DNA of 64,000 nucleotides from Aphrophora alni (lineage: Eukaryota; Arthropoda; Insecta; Hemiptera; Aphrophoridae): contig OY740769.1 of the NCBI GenBank assembly GCA_963513935.1, positions 105,441,762 to 105,505,761 on the forward strand. The letters run 5' to 3'. The stretch's first letter is position 1, and every line of letters begins with the position of its first letter. This document shows, one piece after another, positions 35,366 to 49,711 of this stretch. Both the position numbers and the translations under genes were made by a program. Under the pieces are notes generated by a model, which was given only the letters and a program-made list of their open reading frames with translations, made no database searches and was not told where the DNA came from.

Positions 35366-38300
35366 TTTTAGAAAATAACATTTTTGAGCGTAGCGAACTA
35401 GTGCTTTGGCCAATTTATATTTTATTACCACAGGGATTCTTATAAAGTGGTTTAATTTAAGGTGACACAAGTCATATGTGTCCATTACACATTTTTGAGT
35501 TGGACTGATGGGAAATAGGAGTAGTTGGTGGTTGAGAGGTATTTTTGGGTTTTGTAAATAGGTTTTCTAAGGTTCCCTTAAAGGTGAATGACTGTCCCGA
35601 GAACAAATTATGCATATTTTTTTTCAGTATTTTAAATGATGCGGTAAGTTTTAACAAAACCACCCGATATTTCAACCATAAAATTGGTAATTTTTTGAAA
35701 GATTAAATTTTACAACCTAAAAGAGCACTAAAAACATGAATAAAAACATTTAGATATATCCTTGATTTTTAGTTAAAAATTATATATATATAAATCAAAC
35801 TGTTATTCTTTTATTATTGGTGTGTAATAAGTGTTATTATTTATTGGAGCATGGTTAGATTTTTCTCATAATAAAATAGGTGAGGTGAGTAGTACCTTAC
35901 TGTACTTTAAACTGGGTATAGTTAAACTATAAAAATATTATTTAACTCATACACAAAATTATTGTATCAGTTGATAATATCACAGATAACGTGATTAAAT
36001 GTGTATAGCTCAAATATGTGTAATTTATTGAAGAGGGTAGAGGATAGGGCAGTCTTTGATAGGACAGAAATGCAAATTACAGAGCTTGTTCATATCGTAA
36101 CGCAGCTCATAAATGAGCCTTATGTAAAGTGGTAGTTAAGTGCACCCGTTCCAACGTTTCCTCAATTGTTTTGTATCAAGATTGGAAAAATCCTTAAAGG
36201 TATAGCAAAGAGAACAGCGTTAGGAAATTGTCTTGTTTTTTTTATAATATAGCCTAAAATTGATGTTTGCCGATGTAATACTTCAGATCAGGTTAAATAC
36301 TTTGAATTTTTGTTATTCGATTTTCCTTGTAACCGGGACGGCCTAACAAGCTTTATTGCAACCTATATAGTATAATTGTGTGCATATTTGATAATTAATT
36401 TTTCTACATTTTTTATTAAATTCTTAAAAAATAATTGCCGCTTTCTTAGATAATGAAATAATGAAAGAAGGCTTTGACAAAACAAATGGAGCCAATTACT
36501 TTTAATGAGAAATTGTGTCTGAAATATTATGATATTAATGATACTAATTTGTGAACGTTAATTTCTGAATACGAGATGGCGGACAACATTTTTCAGTCTC
36601 ACATCCTAATGAATATCTAAGTTTAAAGTCTTATACTTTAAGTTGTAAATAATAAGAAGTAGAATTGATATAATTTAATATCACCTTCCCAATGTATTTT
36701 AGAATAGAAAAAGTTTGTAATGGGAAAACAAATTTGATGAGTGTGGAAATATCCGTTTGCAAAAAAGGTTTTTTTAAAGCTATTGTTTGTCTATAGTTAA
36801 AATTTTTGGTTCAAATCCAAAAAGGTATAACTTAAAAAAAAAAAAAAAAATTGTCTCCATTTCGGATATAATGATTATGATTAAATGTTAATAAAATAAA
36901 CAAAACGTATTAGTTGTGATCTTTACTACCGTTAACTACAATAAATGCAGGTTTGGAGAGGTAACTAAAACTTTGTGGTATATATGTATGCGAAATTTTA
37001 TGAGAAATCTTGTACAACTTTATGTACGTATTATGTAAACTGTATATATTAAAAATAAATACTTCGTACCAAGGACTGTATAGGATTTAATTTACATATC
37101 ATTTTACATATATTCAATACTTTTTCAACTATTTTTCAACGATAAGTTTCAAGGCTTCTTTTGATTTTCACTTTAATATTTATTTATATATTGGGATATT
37201 TTGTGTCATTTATATGCATAGAAAAATATTTGAATGTAATCACTACACCTTGTGGCAACTAAACAAAATATTCACACAACCAAATCTTATTTATGCAATT
37301 GAAATTCACCCATCAACTCTATAGTTTTAAAACGATTAGATTATGATTGGATATCTGCCGTAAAGATAAAAACTAAATTTCAAGCCATTGAATTATAAAT
37401 TAATGTTCTGGAGTTACGCTTTAATAGTTTGCACAAAAACTCTACAGCTTCATTTATACTAATTTTTAAAATGATTGTTTTATGTGTCCCCCAAAGGGAA
37501 ATACATAAATACAATCCATCTGTATATAAGGCATTTTATACTTTGAATACATTGGATTAAATTTTTTATTATTTTTTCGCAAGTATTTCATATTAGGCTA
37601 CGAACATTTAAGTGTTTAAATAAATAATGGTGTTTGATTTTCCAAATTAAATCTTCTTCTAGGTTTACGTAGTTAGAGGTAGTATTTGTAAAAATGCAAA
37701 CAAACAAAATTGATTTCACTGCAAAAAAGAAGATATAAATGAGGTATAAAATATAAAAATGGTACACTCATTATAACATTGATATAATAACTATAATATA
37801 ATGAAATAGCTAAATTGTAATATAATTTTATTGTTGACAATATTAAATATATGTGAATGCCTTACATTTTTGTTTTATTTACACCATTATATATCGTCTT
37901 GTGAAGTCTTTTTGTGAAGATGTCGTTAGATATTTTTGCCGATTTATGTAATAATAGCAAAGCACTAAAAAGAGTGTTTTAATCAAGGATAAATATGTTG
38001 TAGAATATCTAGTACAAGGTTGTTAATTAATCATTATTTGTCATCCTTTATTAAATTATTCCTCATATAGCATACTGACTAGAGAGAGCGGTCCCACTAC
38101 AATAACTCAAATGGTGTAAACAAATTTGAAACAAAAGTATTAAAATGTAAAATGAAATAAACAAACTTGTAAAACAAAAGTAATGTTTGTTAAATGCAGA
38201 TTAAATACAAAATTTCTAAGTAAAAACTTCTCTCTGAGAAACATCGATCAGGTTGAAGTAAAAGTAATAACTGAATAATAATTTAAGGAATTGATCTCTA

Positions 38301-39976
38301 AGACGGAGGACCTTGTCAGATATGACAAAGTTGAGCATGAAAGATAAACGACGTAATTATTTTGGTAAATTAGTTTTAAACTTCAGTGTCAGAGTTTTGG
38401 ATGAGATTACTTCGTTACCAAAATGTAGGATGTTCGATTACTTAAAAAGTCATTACATTGGTAGGTTGGTATATTTGAAGTTTGTTGTATATTATGACAT
38501 AATATTTATCCTTGTGTACATGTATGAAGTAAGATCACTTTCCCTTGGGGAGGGAGGGGGTGAAATTTACTCTTCGCCAGAAAAAAACTAAAATAACAAT
38601 ATTAACAGCCATCATTACACTAGTGTAAGACTGTGGTGTTTCTTTGTAAGGTTATTTTTGGTTCATATGAACGTTTATGATTTCGTTAACTTTGGTGTAG
38701 AGGAAATCCTTCAAATTAATATTTCTAGCTTAGCTGTGTTTCAGGTATTTCCAAATTGAATAAGGGATTATAAATAAAGAGATAAAATTGAGTTTAAATT
38801 TATTCTTTATTTATGTAAAGTTAAAAACATGACATGCTTTATAAATCTGTCGAACACGCATTCATTCTTATATCAAAAATCTATTATGAAATTTTTAAAG
38901 GTATTTTAACATGTTTCATTATGATGCAATCTTTGCCTATTTCATAGAGTTTGAAAAATATAAAATTTAGTTTTGCCACATTTTAAGAACGAATGTATTA
39001 TAATTTCTAAGGAGCGAAGTCTATTCTTCATAGAATAACTAGAATATTTATAGTGTTTACAGTAGTATTGTTAAAAATGGAGTGATTAAAATAAATATAT
39101 TATGAAAAATTTGACTTTTCATATAAACGAATTTATTGATTTATAGAAATGATTGATTAAAAAACATCAGGGTAGGATTTTAATAAATTCCTAAATGATT
39201 ACATATTGAATAAAAACTACGATTTATTTCACTTAGAAGCAACTGTTATTGAATCACAGTTTTTATATTTTATTTTAAATATATTTTTTTAAATATATAT
39301 ATATATATATTGTATACATTTATATATATATTTTTTTTATTTGTGTAGAGATACTACATAATTTTATTTTCAAATACTTGTATTTCATGCCCTCTCTACA
39401 TTTATTAAGGAGATATAAACTGGTAAAATGACGTTGAACATTTGCAAATTTAGTTCCACATTATTTCATCAAATCGACTAAGTATTTAGTTTGACTATTA
39501 TATATAATTTATAGAACATTAAAAGTTATTAATTAAAATATAGGGCACATATTTGATATTACCTTTGGATTAGGATTAATACTTTTTTTGTTAGTAAATT
39601 TTATTGAGGAGTTGATAAATATGTTCCACATGTTGTAAATAACCTTAGCAGATTCTAATCACATACGCTCAGGATTCAAGCAAAAACATCAAACATCTTA
39701 ATTAATACTAAATAATCAAGACACTTTTAAAAATTACATGTATAAACTTATAAAATAATTTACAAAATGTTCAAATTCTGAAAGAAAATACGATTATATC
39801 AACAACATATACTATCAACAAATATACTGCGAAAAAGAAATGTTCAAATTGTGAATTCAAATTAAGTTGTTTTTTAAGGTAAAATCATTATTATTTAAAC
39901 TCGGGGTTCGTTAAGTTAATTTAAAGATTTACTTCTTTAATTAATCAAGTTCTTTAGAAATTTCAAAGCTATTAAT
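35366..39976. other. Long AT-rich stretch, nothing recognised
   Basis: No exon-like segment, transposon end or long repeat stands out. There is an (AT)n tract near 39293-39330. A 92-codon open stretch at 38313-38591 lacks recognisable features. Confidence 0.45.
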
Positions 39977-40231
39977 TTAAAAATATTTAACACTATTGGG
40001 TAGCCTACTCATGACGGTATGTGTTGATTCAAGCTCTCCACCTGATGATCTTCTCTTGAGTGGGTTGCTCCTTGGATCCGGACAAGTCGGCAATCTCTCA
40101 AGTAAGGATGTTGTGAACACAGGTGGCAGGCGCTGATATTGTGCTTCTAAGGTCTGCAAAGTTGTATTATCTTCTTTTGTAGTTTTGTGGAGATGCGAAG
40201 GATAATCTCTCCTGTTGATTTTTCTGATGAC
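39977..40231 (-). other. 84-codon open stretch of unknown origin
   Basis: The minus strand is open from a TAA just right of 40231 to a TAA at 39977-39979. It begins IRKINRRDYPSHLHKT and continues QTLEAQYQRLPPVF and PDPRSNPLKRRSSGGELE. Composition is balanced and proline/arginine-rich, unlike the AT-driven chance frames around it. No ATG is needed if it is an internal or terminal exon. I do not recognise the family; the C-terminus of a retrotransposon polyprotein or a last exon are both possible. Confidence 0.35.
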
Positions 40232-41089
40232 TTATCCAATAATTTCTTCTTGATAATCACTCAAACTTGTGCAACGATGAAACAAACTTCACAAAATTAA
40301 CTGGAAATAATTGCCCATTTAATCAAAGTAATTCAGACAAATCAATAATTTCACTATTGATCACTTCACAAATTTCGACGACACATGGACAGCTTTTTGA
40401 AATAATTTGACTGTAATCTTGTATCACAACATAAAAGAATTTAGCAATGTAACTTACTGCAATAAATTTCACTTGAATAATTTATTACTTGATCCGTAAT
40501 ATAAAGTAAACAAAGAACTCTGTGTATGAAGCACACCAATGAATCCCCATTGGGCAATCCTTTGATTCTATTCTAATTATTTTCTTACTCAATCATTGGA
40601 TTTTCTCCCCTCTCCTTGATAAAATTAGGAGCTTAAATTCTATTGGCCCTAAAGACGATTGATTACTTGAATTACTGTACTTGTATTGGATATTTTCCAT
40701 CTTAAAAATAAAGTTTGTTAAAATCAGTTAGTCAATGCTATAAACTTCATATTTCAAATTTAAAATATAACATACTCATACATTTCTACTTAATGTGCCC
40801 TTTTATTTTTTAAATAACTCGTCACTGTCAGTGTATTTTCATTTGAAATACAGCTCTCAACTAATGTTGTCATATTTCTTTAGCCGAATTTTATGTAGTT
40901 AGACTTCTTTTTTTATATTTTTTATAAAGAAAACCTCACACTAATCATTAACACTTCATAACCTCATGCCAATACTCTGATTAAATACCACAATACTTTG
41001 CCTGTATTTTGGTATTTTGAAATACACTCCCTCCACTTCTGTGGTTTGTTTTGTTAAATAACATAATCCATTGAAAAAAAAAAAAAATT

Positions 41090-41120
<31 letters not shown>

Positions 41121-42039
41121 TGTCTTCAGTAAAATAATTACAAAACAGTCAAACAATATTAAAGAGATTATAGCTGGAGATGGAGAAATGTAAATTCTAC
41201 TTCTCAGAATTTGCTTTACTTGTACAATTCATTACTATTTATTAGCTTTCATGCAAATTGAATTCTCTTAAGGTGGCGCATATATTCTTTCAGTTTGATT
41301 AAAAATATATCTGAAGGCGTGGACTTATCAAGATATAGAACAAATACGACTTTCTATATCCAGAGTATTTAGAAACTTAATTAGTTTTAATATAGCTGAA
41401 CAAAATTATAATCTGTATATACATTATATACACACAACAGATTCTTTCTTGTATATTAAAGATTATGTTATGAAAATATAAAATGAAAGACGATTTTATT
41501 TATTGTTTATTGTATATACAGTTGTGTTCCACAATATACACAATCGTATATACAATTAGTATATATACAATATGTTCCACAGTGAAATATACATTAGATA
41601 ACAAATAATTGTTAAATAAGTTGATTTATTAAAAAACTATTTCGCAACAGTTTATTAATAAATCAGGACTTCATCGTGTATTTCTTTACAATGTGACAGA
41701 TTTTAATGATTGAGATGTCAAATTAAACAGTATTACTTGCAGATTTGTCGAAAATTATTAAAAATTCACGGAAACACTTATTTTTTAATAAATTTATCAA
41801 TTGGCCAGTTATAGGTAAATGACATGTTTCGGGACTAAAATAATTTGAAAAAGCTGTTTTAAATTCTCAAATAAGTTTCTATTAATTTTTTTTTGGAATT
41901 TCTAACAAATTATTTTTAGGGTAACTCATATAGTGTTTACTTTATTTGTGGGGATTCACGTTGTATAATAATTGGTTTTTTTTATCCTCAAAAGTTAACT
42001 ACTTACATTCAATGTTATGACAATTACGTGGGAGCTTAG
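40232..42039. other. Intergenic with A-run and (AT)n tract
   Basis: An A-run followed by alternating AT lies at about 41074-41116. Several TATATACA-rich words occur near 41400-41590. No gene recognised. Confidence 0.45.
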
Positions 42040-42191
42040 ATGTTCTAAAATGCCTGCTGCAGGAAACCGTCGAACACTTACTGGAAAATGCCAATGACAG
42101 AAATAGAAGGACACTGACTCGTGAAGTAAATCATCAGATTAAACGTTTTGATGCCAACTTGAACCTCAGATTTCGACATGATTTTAAAATT
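42040..42191 (+). other. Exon-like segment, 50 codons, unknown protein
   Basis: An acceptor-like AG ends at 42039 and a consensus donor GTAAGT begins at 42192. Between them one frame is open with protein-like composition: LLQETVEHLLENANDRN, RRTLTREVNHQIKRFD, LNLRFRHDF. The predicted secondary structure is helical. The NDRNRRTLTREV portion is reminiscent of helix-turn-helix regions of Tc1/IS630-type transposases, but I cannot confirm this. No partner exon is evident on either side, so it may be a lone relic. Confidence 0.4.
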
Positions 42192-43605
42192 GTAAGTTCA
42201 TTTGATTTTAACAATCCATATTTTGATGTATGTGATCTTTATAATGAATATTGCAATGCTTTTTGATGGTTCATTGTGACATTGGCAGAACTCACTGTGT
42301 TTTTACAAAGGGTAGATATTTCCCAGGGACATCCAGACTTATAAAATATAATTATAAGTGATACACCACTTTCACGATATTATATGGAAAACACCGGGAA
42401 CTACACCAGGTACTACTTGGTGTGTGCCCTCACTGTTTTAAATTATACGTTGTCGTCTACCACAAATTAAACTCCTTAGAAACGCGTCCCAGTTTTAACA
42501 GCCAGCCTTTGGCCAGTTATACATAATGTATGTAGTTAATTATTCAAAACTTTAAAATTTATAAACGGAAAAGACTTGCTTTCTTTACTTGCTCAACACT
42601 CTCATGCTTCCATTTCTACAGACCATGGCTGAAACACGCTTGCTCACTGCTCTCGCTCGCTGAGAATCAAATGGAACTGTAGTGTTTATTGATTTAACTA
42701 AACTGTGGGATTTAAATTTGAGACATGTGTTTTACAACAAATCTTGGTCTTTGATAGTAGTTGCATGATTTTTTTTCTAATTCTTAATGAAAGCAGTACC
42801 ATAAACTCCTTTTATATATTAGATAAAAAGTCATTCCGTCGTAGAGTAATCTAACTGTACCCTCTTTGTGTTACAAAATTACTCAGAAGTAATCACTTTA
42901 CAACTTTAACTCTTTAGCTACCATAAAAATTATAAAAACCCTCATTTTATATAATTTTGAGAGGGAAAAAATGGAAGATTTACAGATAAAAGTTCTCTAA
43001 TAGAAGGCATGCAAGAAAATGAAGTGCTCATAGTGTTTAAATTTTAAATTGCAGAGTAATTTAATTAATTGTTACAAAGCCACCACTATTACATTTTAAT
43101 TATATTGTTATATTTTGATTTGTATGAAATTAAAATGTGATATTTTCTTTATAGAACTGATGTAATTGAAAAGTTAGCCTATAAACATATTATATGCTTA
43201 AAAATAAGTTAACTTTTATTTCCTTCAGTTCCTGAATTTAAGGAGTAATTAAACGTCGTAGTTAAAATATGTATATACTTGATTCCTAACATAATTAATT
43301 ATATGATTTCTTATTTTTAAATTTTCCTCGATTGTTTAAAGTGAAAAACCTCTTTATCATCATCGCCTGTAAAGTCCGCCATACTTGCTCCATTTTGAAC
43401 TGATTGATCCCAACTTAGAATTTTCCACTAACGTTATTGTTCATTTTTGAATTTCTTAAAATTCTTCACTAACCGAATTTTTCTCTTGTACTGTTTTGCA
43501 TATTAGTTTGGGTCAACAGTTTCCAAATTTAAAGTTTACTAACTTTTAGTTTATACTCTATAGTTAGTTTGTATTCCCCCCCTCAATAATTTGTGAATAG
43601 TAGTT
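42192..43605. other. Intergenic, nothing recognised
   Basis: AT-rich sequence. A possible acceptor at about 42290 is followed by a stop in the frame expected from the upstream exon-like segment. Confidence 0.4.
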
Positions 43606-43916
43606 TTCAGAGAAATACCGACCAAGATATATATATTTTGTAAAATTAATGGTTTTTGAGATATTTACATTTTAATTTAAAACGTTCGCCATTTTAAAAA
43701 TAATACAAATAAAGTCTTTATTTTTTACCAACTTGTATAGCATTACATAAAAAATATGTATGCCAAACTCAATATATTCTCAACTTCATTTTTTTTAAAA
43801 TACAAAACGAAGTGGCTTTGGGCACATGTTTATAGGAACGTTATGATTTATTTTTATCTAAGGAATCAGTCCCGCAGCTTGTCAAAGTACGTCAGAAACA
43901 CCCTGTATAAAATACT
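43606..43916. repeat. Dispersed repeat, copy 2 (related to 24.5-25.0 kb)
   Basis: It contains GTTCGCCATTTTAAAAATAA, AACTTGTATAGCATTACATAA and TGTATGCCAAACTCAA in the same order as copy 1, and ends with ACACCCTGTATAAAAT. Divergence is high. Confidence 0.45.
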
Positions 43917-46738
43917 CATTCCCTAATTATTGTGAGTGAGAACTTTTTGTTGTGCTCATTGTGCCATATCTGGTGTGCTAGATAAAACTTCAACGGAGAA
44001 GTGGGCATAAACATTAGCATTAATCGATAGAAATAGTATCAACAGATCTCTAGAATTGGAATTAAGATTAAATTTGACAAGTCTATTTAATTGTTGTAAA
44101 CCTTTTATTATGTTGGAGTCAAATTGTACATATATATGTATTAAGAAAAAAATATTTTGATATCAGTGTATTACTGATATCAGATCAAAGAGAATTTGAG
44201 ATAGGGCAATTTACTCTATATCTTGTGTTTTGTAGGCTATTGTATTTAAATGTGGTATAGAGAAAACGTTTATCACCGTCCCACGGAATTAAAGATAACT
44301 TTGCTTTAACCATAAAAGTACTTCGCAGGCCAATTTATGTCTATTAACAAATTTCCCATATTTTAATCTTAAGGTGGAGAGACATATTAAAAAACTTTAC
44401 TTATGGTCCGTCTGGGAATTTATAAAATTCTACTCTCCACCCATCAATATCCCTTATTTACCCTATCAAGCTTAACGAGTGTAATAAAACATGTACACTA
44501 TGTTTAAACAATCTTTGAAAAGCTAAAGTTAAACCAAATCTGTGCATATGATATGAAAAAAGTAACTTATCACAGAAAGGAGACAATATTGAAGTCTGTA
44601 GAGCCTGAACAACTGAAGATATTTCATGTAATTACTCTTCCTGTTATTTAGTCGTGGACTGCAAAGCCAATTTTTTTATTAGGAATTGCAAAATATGCCA
44701 ACTTCTGTTAAAAGAGTTATTTTTACAGATTTATTTAAAATCTGCAGACCATAGATAGTCTATTTGTGAATTACGAAGCTTACTTCTCGTTGAATTAGAG
44801 CACTGGAACACCTATTAGTAAAATAATATTCAGAAAATTCTATATTAGGCTTAAAAGGTACATATAATATATATATGAACAGTGAAAAAAATCGAACACG
44901 TTTTTTATGGGCCATTAGAATATATTGCAGATTTTTATTTAAATAGGTTCAGGGAGGTTAGTGTCTGCTAAAAGTAGACCAACAGACATAATGTTTATAA
45001 ATCCAGAGCGAATGATATGTCCAGGTACAATTTATTTTTCAAAATCATAGACGATATTATTATTTTTATTTCAAAGCTCATATAAATCAAATTATTTTAC
45101 CAAAAATATAAAAGAAGTGTGTTGTTTGAATAATACCAATGATGTTCTGTATTTTGTAATGTATTCTGCTCAATTTGTAACAGTAATGGTATTTTTAAGC
45201 GTTGATAACAAGATGTCAATCTTTTTCGGGTCATAAAAAACTACTACGATTGATGATTCAGATATAATTTGTGTCCCACTTTTGAACTATGTATTTATGT
45301 TAAACGGAAGAATTATGAATCTCAATAGTAGTTAAATATTAAGAAATATATAGTCTACATTTACTCTAAAATGTATAACTTTAAGTTAATATCTTTTAGA
45401 TTGGAATGTTATATAGAGTTTTGAAGCAATACAACTCTGATTATATGCTTGGGGCACTTGGACTCTGAGTGCATTGATTTCTTGGAAATTGTATTTCAGA
45501 ACTTTATGAAAAATAGAATTCAAAATAAAAGAAGAGAATTTAGCTTCAGGACAAAATATTTATCTGAAACATTCTGAAATAGCAAGTCCAATCAAAAAAC
45601 TAAACAGAAAGTTACATGTATTTAGTTACAAGAAAATTTATTTCACAGAAATTGTAATGTTTAGCAGACTTGTTATAAATTAACCAATAATTAGTGAATA
45701 TCCGTTTTCAGGTAAAACGATGTATGCAATAATCGTTACGGCGGAAGTTTATTTCAAAGGTATAAAATATTCTGATGAACTTGAGGTTCAAAGTTTCAAG
45801 TATAATGATTTTGCGGATCTTGTTTCCACTCCACTTTTAACTTATTAACATGTTGTTTTTACTATTTTATTGGGCAACCAGCAAATTATTTAAAGCTGTT
45901 TCGAAATTTTAGATAATTTAAAACCAACAGGTTTATAGTTAATTGCAATAATTAATCTGAAAAAATTTGTACAATATCAAAATGTGCAGATGTGATTTTT
46001 TACCTGATTCTATGAACAGATTAAAAATATAAAATTTGTTAGATGAAAATTATGGAAGATAAAGCCGAAATTGAGATTTCGGACCTTAAAATACCAAATG
46101 TTTAAATCTGAATAGCAAATATATACAACTTAACTTTGTTCAAAATTGTAAACATATATCAAAATCAGGGTCGCATTATGCTAATTGGCGGAGGGACAAA
46201 ATTAACAAAATTCACTACAGTGTTATGAGACCGCTATCCTACACTACTTTCTATCTTCTAATATCTCAGCTACGTAATATAATTAAATAAATTACGAATT
46301 AGACTTACAAATCACATTACTTGCTTAAAACACAACGTTTAAAATAATTAATTGTCCAAAACGTTAATATTAGATGTACTTCGCACAAATTTACTTTTCA
46401 GTTTACCATTGCATAAATTATTACCTATTTAATACAATTAATAAAAAACTCATCAACATATGGAACCCCAAGTTACATAATAATAAATAAAAATGTAAAT
46501 AGAATTATTTGTAGGTTAAACTAGATGTAAACCATTAAGGGCTTAGTTATTGATCAAGAAAGCTGTTAAAGTGCATCTAGTGTATCGTAAATATTGAAGT
46601 GAGGTTATAGCTTTGATTTTAGAATGTAGAGTAATAGTTATTCAATAACTACCTCTGATGGAACTTTGTAAGCAGACATTTCTACAACATTCCTCTACGT
46701 CACAAAATGGGATTTTTATAGAAATAAATAATATCGGG

Positions 46739-47480
46739 TCGTGGTTGACCGATCGGTTTCAACCGATTTTATTCAAAATAGAAATCAACCAGTTTTTAAC
46801 GGTTAATTAACGCTAATTTTTTTTTTCAGACAGTTCACAATTTGGGGTAGCTGATAAAAAAACTCACAAAAATAATGAAAATGTTTTCACTATATGCACA
46901 TGTCCTTAACTGGTAGTGCAGTCTTCGGAGGGAGGTCTTTGGAATGTTTTGATTTCGGTTCTAACTACACCGTAACCGATACTATCATGATTTTAACTTC
47001 CATAATTTACTATGCGAGTTCTACAAAATATTTTTACTTAAAAAGAGTGATTTTTTATTTGATATTGGTCCAGATACCAATAATCCAATACCCTAAAATA
47101 TTATAATATAAAGTTGATTTACTTAAAATTGTATTCATATTTTAAGTACAATGTACCTAATTTTTGAGAAGTTCCTTCTAATAACAACCATTTAGCCGAC
47201 CAATAAGATAATATAACCTCAAAATTTTGTATTTTTCTCTTGTTTTTAATATAATAAAAATATACGTATTTCAAATTTGTTGAGTTTGAATTTACCTCTG
47301 TATTTTCGTGTCTAATATTTAATCCAGTTAATCCAGGGATTCTTCACCCTAGTGGGCTTATTAATTAACTTAACTCTGCATTACAAAAAAAACATTACAA
47401 TTCAATATATCATTTTTATGGATATTTGCTATTTTTTAAAGCAATAAATTTTCCATATTTTGATCTAATACAGTGTGTGT
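46739..47480. other. Unit 1 interior, no gene
   Basis: A palindromic pair ATCGGTTTCAACCGAT occurs near 46751. A 70-codon plus-strand open stretch starts at 46894 with no recognisable domain. Confidence 0.4.
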
Positions 47481-48104
47481 GAGTTGTAATACTTATAAAA
47501 TGTAAGCTGTAAACTATTAAAAATGGCTACCATTTACTTAAAATTTACATTACCGGTAATTTTATTTAAAGTTTAATGTGAAACAAAGTCCTTCCTTACC
47601 AAACTGAAAGGCTCAGTGCAATGTTTACCCAGTTGTGCTTAACCTCAACCATTACGACCCGGTAACTACCACGGACAGATGGTATGTTGGAAAAAGTATT
47701 TTTAGATTCGATAGGTCATGAAACGAAAAGATTAATACTTGATTAATAAAGATTAACAGTGGCGGTATTACTTAATACTACCATATACTAATTAAGCGTA
47801 GTTGCTTTCATTTAAAAATCAGTTTAAAATGAATCAATGAAGAAAGTAAAAATAGTTTTGTGTGATAAAAGTAATTTGTTCGGAGTAATATTACTCTTAT
47901 CGCAGAAAGTCCAAGGTGTCATTGATTGCAGAAGAACCCTGTCAATCAGCTGTTCAGAGTTTTTTCGAACTGAAATTGGTGATGTATTGAAGGCCAGAAA
48001 ATATAAAGTTTAAAATTTGTACGTCTAAATTTCAAAAGGTTCAAAATTATTCAGTCATAAGTTAATGATGTTCCTAAAATTTTCTGACTAAATAATTTAG
48101 CCTT

Positions 48105-48131
48105 AAAAAAAAAAAAAAAAAAAAAAAAAAA
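48105..48131. repeat. Poly-A run of 27
   Basis: An uninterrupted A tract with no adjacent retroelement body that I can identify. Confidence 0.85.
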
Positions 48132-49711
48132 CATTCTCTACAAATCAGATAATACACTTCAAATTTTGTATTAGCAGTATTCGGTTGACTTTCTAAGTGA
48201 ATTATTAGGTTAAAATGATTTCATTAATCATCTTGTAAAATGATTTCAACTATAACATGTGCTTGTGAGAGGTTCGTAGAAATCTGTTTCATCTTGTATA
48301 CTCAAGTCTTGTCTGATGTAAAATAATTTAAATTCTTTTCTTCCAATAATATTTCTTTCATTAAACTTTTCTTTCTTTTATTAAGAAATAACTGAATGTT
48401 TTCTTTTCTAAAATTTAATTAAAATTAATTTCTTTACTGTTATCAAAATGTTTTTATTAAAATTATTTCAAATTAAATATAAAAAAATATAATCTACCAG
48501 ATCAAACAATAAAAAAAAAACACCAAAAAAAGGGAAGTGTTGAAACCGTTATATAAAAAAGGTATAATTATAATATGTGTTAATTCTGATGTGATAAAAA
48601 AAAATTGTGAAAGTTTTTTATTTATAAAAATAATATTGGTGGTGCAGCTAACTAAATTTTCTGTATTTATTTCCCCTCAGGGACTAATATTCCAAATTAA
48701 TCAAATAAAAATAAATTTACGTCCATAAATGTTTATATAATTCAAATAAAATTGTATTTCTTAAAAATTTCATTAATTAATAAAAAACATAATTCCAATT
48801 GTTAAATACATTATGATCAATGTTAAAATCATTTTATTTAAAAGTTGTTGATGAATGTTGATCTTTATTTAAAGGTTTTTTAACAAGTAACATTAATGTA
48901 CCTATGTTTTCCTTTTTGTATCATTTGTTCGTTTTAAGGAAAAACACTTTGACGTGATGAGTGAAACAGCTTTGTAAGTAAATTTGAATTCATTATATTA
49001 TATAGATCTATGAACAAGTTGCAGTAACCACACAGTGTGAACTTAGATCAGGTTAATTATGAATCTTAAAAACAGTTGAAGTATTAAGTTAAGATTTATA
49101 AAAACCAACTCCGTCTCGTGATTTGTTGGCAGGGAGTATTTTTTATGCTATTCGTGCATAAAAAAAAAAATCATGCTAAAACACGCCCTAACATAAACAC
49201 AACAAGTATTCAAAACATGGAAAATTCTATTAGTTCTGAAAAAATAAATAATATAATCTAAGTAATAAACCAATAGAATAAAGACATGCCCTTCACCGTT
49301 AAAGCTGATCGTATGCTTGTGTAACGACCCAACTTTTTTTTTATTGTGGTTAGTAGTGCTGAATTTCACATTTGATTTACGTAGTCAAAGAACTCGTAGC
49401 TTGTAGCTAGTTTGGCGAGAACTGGAAGAGTCCTCTATAAATGACAGCTTCTGTGACAAACATTTGCAGCAACTGAATATAAAACATTGACTTTTATGAA
49501 TTTAATGACTGTTTGGGATTGAATTTAATAAAATAAAATTTTTAAATTTGAAAAAAGGGGAAACGAAGATAGGACTTCATTTCTTATACTGTCTTTTGAT
49601 ATTGAAAATGTAGTTTTGATTGTTCATGTTTTTATTGGTTCCTACTTCCTGGATTGTTAAATTATTAATATTTTGTATTATATTCCTGGTTGTTGGTTCC
49701 TGGTTGTATTA

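Noticed and set aside
36805..36825. GGTTCAAATCC, a match to the tRNA B box
   Set aside because: No A box, cloverleaf arms or acceptor stem can be drawn around it.
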